Shown one piece after another: positions 12,679-22,700 of a stretch of DNA of 64,000 nt (position 1 is its first letter; every line of letters starts with the position of its first letter). Position numbers and translations under genes: made by a program. Under the pieces are notes generated by a model, which ran no database searches, had not been told where the DNA came from, and was given only the letters and a program-made list of their open reading frames with translations. This DNA is from Xiphias gladius (taxonomy: Eukaryota > Chordata > Actinopteri > Istiophoriformes > Xiphiidae), in assembly GCF_016859285.1 (NCBI RefSeq), contig NC_053411.1, forward strand, positions 6,951,001 to 7,015,000. Reading direction: 5' to 3'.

Positions 12679-14183
12679 ACGCCGTTGCCACCTGGTAATG
12701 TTGGGCACCGTGTGTACGACCGAGTTGCAGAGCGAGTCGCGTCCGATCTTCAACATGCACCCCGTGATGAGCAGGAAGAAGAGGAAGACGCCGCACAAAG
12801 CCACCATCAGGTTCATCCACACTTGCTCCCTGTGGAGAGCAGAATAGCGAGAGGAGCGTGAGAGCAGCCGTGGGCTTCTCTGGAGTTTCAACCTCGGACC
12901 AAATGAAGAAATGCTGCTATGACCTACAGCATGCCCTCTTGTGTTCATTCCCTAACTCCTGTCCCATGTTTTTTCCTTCCTCGCCAGTTCTACAGCCTGT
13001 GCTGTCAAACCGGCTTCAGGGATGTCACTCGGTAAAAGCTGTCGGTTCAGTCGGTTAAACCTCACCTAACCACCCTGCTCACCCGCCTCAAATAATGGCA
13101 TCGGTCTGGGCTTTAGTGTTTCACTGTGTCATGACAGCAAGAATATAATTCTGGGGGAAAGATGTGCAACATATCAGTTCACAACAGTTTTATCAAGCGA
13201 TATCAGTAGCAATCCAACGATCTTACTGTCACTGGTGTTTGGTCCGATCGTGGTACAAATGCTTTTCACACGCATTTGCACTAAAACCTTTTCACTCATG
13301 CATTCAATCGTGTCTGCTTTGGCAAAAATGAGTGGGGAAAGTACTCTTTGGGATATCGGTATTGTTTTTCAAATCATCTCATATTTTACGCTTTAAACAG
13401 AAAATATTAGCTTTTAGTTTCAATTTCCCTGTGTGATCAGTAAAGTCAGCAATCGGACGTTGGTGTCTGATAAAACTGGACGGCTGAATGATTGAATTCG
13501 AGCAGTCTACGAGCTGTTAAACAAATAGCAGAGTTATAAAGTAAGAACAGACCCATGTTGGTAGCTGCACTTTGTTCCCCAACTCAAACCTTTATCAGCC
13601 GACGCCACTGCACTTTGATTGGGGTTTGGAGCTGTGGAGGCTCCCAATTCCAGTGACAGCTACCAAACTCTGTTTACAGCCCACTTAAAAGCAATGAAAA
13701 ATACAGTGGTGACAGATTCAATCACAGAAAGCAGAAAAAAAAAAGAAAAAAAAGGCAGAAAGGGTCTGGGACTACTGCACTTGACAATAAGAGCCCCTGC
13801 TTTTTCCTGACAAATACGACAGCTAGTCACCTCCTGATGTCGCCATCGATGCAGAAAGTGTACAGCCAGTACAGGGACAGTGAGAAGCACACCACGGCCA
13901 CCATGACTGATATGGCTGACACAAAATAACACAGCGACGAGGGGCTGGACGACTGGACTCCGATAAGGCTCGCATTGTAGTTGACAAGTCCATATAGCAT
14001 GCACAGACCTCCAAAGTTTCCCTGAAAGAAACGAAAAGACAGAAAGATTTGGAATTTCTACTGTTTCTCTTCTGTTGTTTGGCTTCAGTGAATCAATTTA
14101 GTTTTGTTATACTGTTTCAATAACTTTATTTTTGTTACATTGTTGTAATTTCAACGAGAAAAGAGAAGAAAGAGCCTACTGAG

Positions 14184-14230
<47 letters not shown>

Positions 14231-15136
14231 ACATACACACACAGCATCTGACTTCTATAAAAAGGTGGCAGAATAATTGGGCACGAGAAGCATCTGGTCA
14301 CATGACGACAACAATATTTGTATCTGGACATATGACTGTTGTTAGCGCCCGCGCGCATCCGCGCGTATGCTCGCGCGCACTTTTTCCACGGGCTCCCGCA
14401 TTTCCTGATTAGTCCCGAGGAGAAAGCTTTGTTAAAGGGATTTCAAGCCCCAACACAAATGTTGTTTTTTCCACCGTGTCTCTAGCCGAATAGCGTAAAG
14501 CGAGTGCGGCTCGTGGAATGGGGGGGGGGGTGAATGGAGTGGGCGCTCGCTGACACCGTGCTGCTCCCGACGGCGACGGCTGCTGATGGAGGGCACAACT
14601 CCCACGAGAGAAAGTGAGCGCGCGGCTGGTTTGGGGTCCTCGCGCTCCGCTTTTGACAAATGCCGCTAACCGGCGATGACAATGTAAAACGCGCCGCTGC
14701 GTAAAAGCAATGCGTTTCTGATGCAAGCGAGCGTAACAAAAAAAAAAAAAAAAAAAAAAAACAACAACAAAAAAGCTGTAAAAACTGGTTAACACAGAAA
14801 AGTAGCCGATTGTAAGGTTCGTTTCAGGAAAACACTGCAGATGAACTGATGAAAGAGATTAAACGCGGAATTCAGAGGTCAAAAAGTGGCACAAATGAAA
14901 CTGTCTCTCCGGGGAACTTGAAACTTTTTTCTAGCATAGACACACACGCACTGAAAAAGCGAGTCTACCCGGAAGAGGATGGACAGAACAATAGCTTGTG
15001 GATTGGGCTGGTTAGTTGGTTTAGGGAGTAAAGTCACCTGGACGATGGTGATGGATGCGGCGGCGACAATCCCGCAGACGAAACAGCTGGCGTACAGACC
15101 CAGCTCCAGCAGCAGCAGCCCCGTCAACGCCATCAT
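11243..15136 (-). CDS. tmem179b: Transmembrane protein 179B
   Basis: Five minus-strand exons: 15038-15136, 13831-14021, 12692-12829, 12067-12145, 11243-11443. All have GT-AG junctions with matching phases, totalling about 235 residues. Exon 1 encodes MALTGLLLLELGLYASCFVC and the first membrane segment. Exon 2 has NFGGLCMLYGLV and a second hydrophobic segment. Exon 3 has VWMNLMVALCGVFLFF, then the hallmark GRDSLCNSV. Exon 4 has CEEAQTRKWVSPLKGERFYN. Exon 5 has the fourth segment (AVWVNFFFWLIIGVLVIVQ). This order and the LCNS and FYNSLRKAE motifs match TMEM179B, a four-pass membrane protein of poorly known role. The C-terminus is a Gly-rich tail unlike mammalian proteins. Two ATGs are adjacent (15136, 15133); the second has the better context and matches the human MAL start. 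An ETS-like CTTCCGG lies just upstream at 15198-15204. Confidence 0.93.
12463..12502. repeat. (CA)n microsatellite in a tmem179b intron
   Basis: About 20 CA units in intron 3. A (GT)n tract at 12649-12678 lies only 13 bases from the exon 3 donor in the same intron. Confidence 0.95.
12649..12678. repeat. (GT)n microsatellite close to a tmem179b donor
   Basis: GT dinucleotides on the plus strand (CA on the transcribed strand), starting 13 bases into tmem179b intron 3. Confidence 0.95.
14185..14243. repeat. (CA)n microsatellite
   Basis: CA repeat with occasional CATA interruptions, in tmem179b intron 1. A run of about 24 A bases follows at 14738-14761. Confidence 0.95.
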
Positions 15137-15600
15137 CCAGCCGCCCGGTGCCTGTCTGCAGAGACCAGCGTGAAGGCAGCCGCGATGAGCGAGAGAGCTT
15201 CCGGTAAAGTGTTTCAGAGTTAAATCCGTGGCGAAGTCTCGACTGGAATGTGGTCAGGTGAACATGATAAAACGTGGTAAAACAAACAAACAAACAAACA
15301 AACAAACAAACAAACCAGAATCAAATACAACTGGATAGATCAATTAAAAAAAAAAACCGGTGAAATTTTCATAATAATACATAAAATAGTCGATACGGTT
15401 GTTTTATATATTTCTAGGTCAAAGTTATAGCCAGTACAATGATATTTCCAGAAAATTTCCAGTCAAGAAAAATCTCCCTAACACCCTGTCGTATGTTGTA
15501 AAAATATGATTTCAAATCCTGCCATCAGAGCCAGATGCGACAATTCCGATCCCACAATGCTCAACTCACCCGCCTCTTCTTTATGCGACCTGACGAATGC
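15137..15600 (-). promoter_or_regulatory. Probable tmem179b promoter and 5' UTR
   Basis: Immediately upstream of the tmem179b start. Contains an ETS-type core (plus CTTCCGG at 15198-15204) and scattered CpGs within the first 120 bases, then a (CAAA)n tract at about 15280-15315. No TATA box is evident. Promoter function is inferred from position. Confidence 0.4.
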
Positions 15601-16229
15601 CACGCTTAAATTTTGAAAGCAAAAATACTTGATTTCCGGCGGTATTTCGGCTGGTCGTGTCGGCTTCCCTCGGTCCCCAGGCTGAAGTCCAGCTCCCCGT
15701 GGCGACAGTTGTGCGCTTCAGTGCGGTGCCTCCCGGTTTTTACGTTCGCTAAGCCGCTGCTTCTGTCGAGCTCCGCCAGATGTGCACCTCCGCTCATAAA
15801 TGCGTAAAGATCGTTTATTTTGTCACACTGACGGGTCGATTAACTCGGACACTGGCTGTCATACAGGCCGATTTTCTCGGGGTCAGGAGTCTCACCCGAT
15901 AACCCAGAAAGATAAACTACAAGCTGTGGGAAGCGGCAAAAGAAGGCAGGATGAATGGAAGCAATGGGCGATGAACGAGCTCTATGCTCAGACCCGCGCA
16001 AGTCTGCAAACTCCACGCGAAGCCCTACATCTACACACAAACCGCAGTGCGTGCAGATTTGCGAAACCTCACCTGGCAGGCCTACCGACCATTGATGCAG
16101 CTGTATTCAAAGTACATAACGCAGTAATAATAGGCAGTAGACCGTCAGGTGGCTGGACATAGGCAAAGGTTGAGCTGCTTGAGGGTTTTGAGGTATGTCA
16201 TCCTGGCATTAGTGGCGGCCATTGCGCGC

Positions 16230-16277
<48 letters not shown>

Positions 16278-16802
16278 CACGGATGCGAGTGGTACTCCAC
16301 TCCCAGAGTGCTTAATCAAACCTTGTGACTTATGTCATACGACCGTGCCATTTTGATATATGTAACGCAGTCAGTCCAGTCTGTTAAATTCGCTTCTGCA
16401 GTAGGGATACCAGACCCACTGAGAATGTGTTACATCATTTAGGTTTGCCTGAGAAATATGTGGAACATTAGATGGCACTACATTAAACAATGGTATCAGT
16501 GTGTTTCTGTGGGGTTTTTTTATTTTTTTTATTTTCAGTAGAGACACGTAATATAATGAAAAAAGGTTCTGCGTTTCTAATGGAGATCTAATCAGTACTG
16601 TAATCTTCAAGAGAGCCTGTTAACATAATTTACACAAATTGGCTTTGTACAGTCTATAGTTAGACTTTGAGTTAAAATTGCGTGTTAATTCTGTGCCAAG
16701 CCCTTGTAGACACATTTATATGTTCTGTGGTGTAAGGAATCTTGTAAAATAATCGAATTTTCACACTAATGTGAAAGAGAGGGAAAGGTACAGTGTGTGC
16801 AA

Positions 16803-16846
<44 letters not shown>

Positions 16847-17660
16847 TTAAGTTAGGAGAAGAAAGCTTGGGAAGTGGGAGCGGTTAGAGTAGAAGAACAA
16901 GATGCTTTTGGTAGAAGGGGGCTAATGGATGGATGGGGCAAACTAAATAGGGACAAACAGAACTGGGGCTAAATTTAGCATTTGAAAAGTATGAAAACCT
17001 ATGTCGCGCTGCACTCCCCCGCCAACAACGGTGGCTGACCTTTCTAAGTGATGTCACAATAATATTCAAAGAGGCCATTTTATTCTAAAGCTTTAGCAGC
17101 AGTAACAGCTGTAGAATTGAATTGTTGTCACCTAGCCTTTAAAGATCTTAACGTAATTTATGAAGCGATACCCACTTATGATAGCAAGAAAATGTCAATG
17201 ATATTGAATGGCTGAAATCTGACCTGGATTTTTGGACAAGAACAGTCTGAAAAGAAGTTATTTAGGGGAGATTTGTATTTATGTGTGTGTTTTGTGTCAG
17301 TTGTGCCCGTGTGGAACCTTTTCATTCCAAGCTAAAACTACTATGTGGAGCTAACATATAGGTTTAACCAGGTCCAATGTGAAAACACTCGTTCTCTACC
17401 TTGTTAGTCGAAAAAAGGAGGTTTTTTCTGCAAGACTCCTGTGGTTCGGATGCATTGCTAGCATACCAGAGAAACTGTGCGTGTGCTGTCTCAGGCGGTT
17501 AGACTTTGTCCCGGGCTGAGCCTCATACAAAGCCGTCATCCAAGTATTAGTATCCGTGAGAATGTGTGTAGCTTTGTGTGTTACGGTGGTAGCGTTGTTA
17601 GATTAAAGGCTTAACGTATGATGGCATTAGTGTTGGCTACCAGGAGCTGAACGCCTGAGA
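15601..17660. other. Intergenic DNA with a CpG-rich patch and microsatellites
   Basis: About 15600-16100 is richer in CpG than its surroundings and contains open frames on both strands (for example 15606-15797 minus), but none resembles a known protein or shows splice sites. (GT)n at 16225-16270 and (CA)n at 16805-16845 are simple repeats. No gene is assigned. Confidence 0.4.
16805..16845. repeat. (CA)n microsatellite
   Basis: About 20 CA units. A (GT)n tract of opposite polarity lies 550 bases to the left at 16225-16270. Confidence 0.95.
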
Positions 17661-19757
17661 TGATGTGTGTTTGATGTGTGTGTTCCTGGTGTGAATCCAG
17701 ACGTCACAACCCAAGCCTGGTATCACTTTAATTCACTGATAAGTTTAAACATCCAAATTCACCAAAGTTTGAATGAGGCACAGATATACATTAAAGAATA
17801 CAGTATGTACAATATAAAAGAGCGAGCAATAAAATCAATGAGAGAAAGATACGAGATTACAATGCAAAATTGAAATATAGGAAACATGCACTTGAAAACA
17901 CATCACAAATAGTTTACATGTGAGCTTGGTTTCACAGAGCCGTGATTAAGCAAGAGGAGGCCTGTATCTGGAGCAGTCAACCAACATTTTCATGAACAGA
18001 AACTCATTTGTCTTCAAGATAAAAGAGTCATGATGTACGGTAGATAGAGTGAACGTTTCCTCAATACCTTGTGGAAACAAATGTCGATATACTGTATACT
18101 AATTGTGAAGCCGGCCTATTTAGTTTAGTATCACATGAAAGGAATACAAAAACATAAGTATTTCAACAATAGGAGTACATCAAGGAAACAACAAAACATT
18201 AATTAATTTGACTATTTTAAATTCAATATACTGTCCCTCTTGAGAGAATTTTCATTACAATTTGATTACACTGTGTCATCATGTACAAAAGCTTTATAAT
18301 AATGTAATATTAAAATGAGAGATTGATACACAAGCAAAGGAAATCCACTGACTGAAACCACTGACCTGATAGTTCTATGAAACAAGGGTAACTTCATTTA
18401 TTATAAACTTACAATTGACCAAATTAACCAATATATTATGTAACATTAATCCCTATAAGTCCTAATGTTTTCTTTGAAGATTTTCAAGCCCGATTTCTGA
18501 AATGGATACAAGAATCTACATCAGATGTCTGCAAACACAACAGCCTCATGTCGTCGGAGACGAAGAAGGGGAAAGCATCCTCACAGCCTTGTAAAAATAT
18601 CTATCTAAAATGTAGGAGCTGTGCGGCACACTGAATGAAAATGGTAGTTCAGACACTCCAGAGAAGCATGCCTACAAGGCAACAAAAGGAGTTCACTTCT
18701 AGCAAACAACAATCATATTCGATGTTTTGACAAGTCTGTAATGTAAAACTGTGAACACCCCTGAGGGAGAGTAGCACTGAAATGTTAGGTGCGATTGTTA
18801 CGTACTGTTTGTGTTGTGATTTCGCACCAAAATGGTACTGCTTTCTCTTAAAAAAATATTAGAATTTTCAGAGTATGAACACTGCACTCTGCTCCAAGGG
18901 AAAGGGATGATGAGGGAAATGGAACCAATCACCTAATCTGAGAAACTTGTTATGTCCTCAGGTTGCGGACTCTTTGTCCGAAAGTCTTTGAATCACGTAT
19001 TCGTGTAGCACCCCTGTTTGGTAAACAGTTGTCAGCAGTCTATTTGATTACTTAATGGATGCATAAAAGGGCATTTTTCAGGAATTACAGTAATTTACAA
19101 GAGGTTGCCGGGGAATGCATATCATATTTTCATGTGTGATAATAATGTGAAGCCAAAGCATGGCTCACAAACGTGAACAACACATCTGAAAACTGTTGCC
19201 ACCTCATGGTGGCACAACATGTACAGTGACTATGCATATTTCCACGACATTGTTATGAAAACCTCTCTGTCCATTCCGTCTCTGCGGTTGCAGCAATCCT
19301 TATTTTCACAATAGTTTTATGGAGCCAGTGGAGCAGCACTGAGATTTCACAATTCAGCTGACTGGTGAGGGATGTTTGGAGAAGGAATTCCTGTTCTGTC
19401 CATTCTAATTCAATGGTATGGTCACGTTCTTTGATAAGTGCAGTCACAAGACTCTTTGTTCCAGTGTCCGTCTACCATTGACCCTGTGTGCCTGTCCATT
19501 TATGCATATCTGTGTCTTGCCCTACGCACTACTCCAAGCAAAAACATTTTTATTATCTTAAATGAACTTTTTCCTTCAAAATGAATGAATAATGAATACG
19601 AAAACTGATCTGAATGGATTTCTTCATACAAATTCTCACAGTCTGAGATGGTACAGGTCAAAGATGCTTGTATATTATTCCCTTCTTTCGGTAAGATTGC
19701 GTTTGTGCATGCATTTGTGCATTTGGATAAGTGTACCAGATCAAAGCAGTTCACTCC
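17661..19757 (-). other. 3' flank of the prox gene, probable long 3' UTR
   Basis: Lies directly downstream of the prox stop codon on its strand. AT-rich, without microsatellites or recognisable repeats, unlike the flanking DNA; this fits a long 3' UTR. A minus-strand AATAAA (plus TTTATT near 18396) is one possible end. The exact transcript end cannot be set from sequence alone. Confidence 0.35.
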
Positions 19758-22700
19758 TCAGCCGACGGGACAACCAGGCAGTCTGAAGGCATCTGGCACA
19801 GGACTATCAAGCTTACAGATAATTTTATAAATCCCTTTCTTCCAGCAGGGGTCGCTGTCTCTCCCAGTCCAAATGGCTGAATAAAACTCCCTCAGAGCCA
19901 CCTCTGACACTTCAATAAACCTCTCCGGGACCTGCAGAAAGAAATCGGAATGTCAAAGGACAAAATACTTGTAGGTCTACAGAATTAGGTCTTAAAGTTC
20001 TGGACAGACTTGGACATTGGTTTCACAAATTCACGTCACAAAAAGAAAAAAAATCCTAGATATAGTAAAATAATGTTGTTAAGAGAGGAAACCTTTGTCA
20101 TTATAATAATTAAGCCTCATACAGTTTGCTGCTACAGTGAGAAAAGGATTAAGTCAAAGCCTGAGGAAAACATTGTAGTCTGTTATACAGAGCAGTGTGT
20201 GTATGAGCGACTGGTTAGTAAATTCCAGGAAAGTAAAATGCACTTCAGCATCAAACCAGGTATTGGACTTGGACTAGGACTAGTCTCCATCCAGCCTTTT
20301 GTGCCTCCTTTAGCTGGTCAATGAGATATATCACGACTTCAGATTTCTTTATCCTCTACAGCCTCACACATTTAAAAATTCTTGTATGCATACTAAAGGC
20401 AATACGGTCTTATTCCGTTACCTATCTGTTGTAATGAGACGTTCACGCATGTACGTAAAATGTATGTAAAATGAACGATGTCGTTCCCGTCACGTACGGG
20501 AGCTTCGGTTGGATCTGAGAGCATATGGGGCGCGTGTGAGTGGCCGGTTAGCTCAGTTGGTTAGAGCGTGGTGCTAATAACGCCAAGGTCGCGGGTTCGA
20601 TCCCCGTACGGGCCAAGCTGTTTTTGACGTATTGTTCGGAGGCCTTGGCGGCGATATTATTTCACAGAAAGAATATGTCATATTCAATACACATACGTAT
20701 GTGTGTATGTGGAAATGTGCGGCGTCCCCATTGGTGCCTTGAAGAAACTCCAATGTTATTACAGTGCATGTGGATATTTTTATTATTAGCTTAAACTGGA
20801 TGAAATGAATAGGTCTGTCTGCTACGTTTGAAATGAACTGAGGTTTTGAGAAAACAGGAAGAGAATTAAAAAATTTAGCCTTTTTGGAAATGGTGGTTAA
20901 GGGAACAGTTACTCCAGACTTAATTTTCTATTTCCTCCAGCTCCAATTAAAAAAAAACTCGTTGAGAGTGTTAACACTAGGTAAATACTAACTAGCCACC
21001 TAAGCCATATTATGTAGAATAACACAGTTCCCCAGACAGCATACATGGGATTGCTAACAAGTTAATAATGATCTCTCCCATTCAGTAGACATGGCCGGTT
21101 AGCTCAGTTGGTTAGCTAATAACGCCAAGGTCGCGGGTTCGATCCCCGTACGGGCCATTATTCCTTTGGGGGGGGCGACAACATTCTGCATTAATCATTC
21201 ACGTTTGGAGCAGAGTGGCAGGCAGTATGCCAGAAACAAACAACGCCCTTGAACACGTACGTGTGATGCATCTGAGAGGATTCAGCGAGAACATAAATGC
21301 CTCCTGAATATAGTGTTCAACTAACATTAACAGGTGCATTCAACTCCCATGTTCAACTCCCACGCCCATGTTCATATGTAAGTCATCCTGCCTTGGACCA
21401 GCCAATGTCATGATATTATAAACAGGGGTTAGACTTTGAACATAAATCCTATCTGTATATTGTTATATACATTATACAAGATTGCTGACATAACATACAT
21501 GTAACCTTGAGATGCTCCTGTGTTCACAAATACAGTTCAGACACACTGCCATTAAAGAAAGCTTGGAGCTAATCAGACTCCCCAGTCCATAAAAAACAAA
21601 AATATAACATCTTGCTTTCACTGCACTGACAGCGCTACATGGTGTAAAAGCACCCATCCAAAGACTATATGCAGTTATACAGGTGGCAAGCAGAAAGTTA
21701 TGGCTGCAGCGGCAAATACACATGCTGCATATTGACACACACACACACTCCTTACCTGGTAGATGTTACTTTTATTGTAGTGCATGTTAAGAATGCGGTA
21801 AAGCTCTGTATCGCGGCCCACTCGCAGCTGACTCTCTCGGCCCAGACGAGGTGCACCGTCCCTGGGATACAAAAATAGACAGACTAATTTCAGTTTAGCT
21901 ATTTCAAAATGCATGGTGTTAATAGTACTTATTTGTATTATTTATAATTAATAAAAATGTGCAATGCATTCACTGTGACAATTTGTGACCCCTTGGATTG
22001 AAATAATAATGGGCAACGCATACTATACACATTTATGTTTTAAACTATTAAAGTACCTGCTAAATTTTTAAAATTAAATTAAAGTTATCTCCAATCAGTC
22101 TGTCGCAACTATCACTATCTCGACTATTCATCATTTCACACAACATGAAAACTAAATCAGATGAAATGGAGAATATGAACTATTTTCCAGTTGCAATTTG
22201 CTTGTTTGGTTATAGCAGAACTGCACGACTGTCAGGAAGTATACTATGATGCTTCACACTGTTGCATAAAGCAGGAAAGCCTGGAGCCTAAAACAACAAG
22301 ATTTTGTGATGATTCTGTATTTTGTAATTCTTTTCTTCTACTATTTACCAAATATGCAGGGCAACATATGCATAGCATCTGATGCATAAATCAGATTGAA
22401 CGGATGTCAATGTAAAAATTCAGTCCCGCCATGTTAGCATCTATAAAACCCAGTCAAACAGTGGAAATTATGCAGCAAATGAATTTAACATGAACCAGTG
22501 CCAACCGAAACCAACCGAGTGAGAGCCTCGCGGACAGCCTGTCGTGCAAAGCGCTCCATCTGGATGTAGAAGAACTCTCTGAAGTTACTGAACCATTTAA
22601 TCATCTGGGAGGTCACACAGCGGTTAAACTAGGCAGTGAATAGGAAAACAGTGGGAGGAGAAGTGAGCAGGTTAGGACTGCAAAAGAGGGGTTGTTCTTA

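Noticed and set aside
15606-16162. Open frames on both strands in a CpG-rich patch
   Set aside because: No family resemblance, splice signals or coding bias; the length is explained by high G+C.
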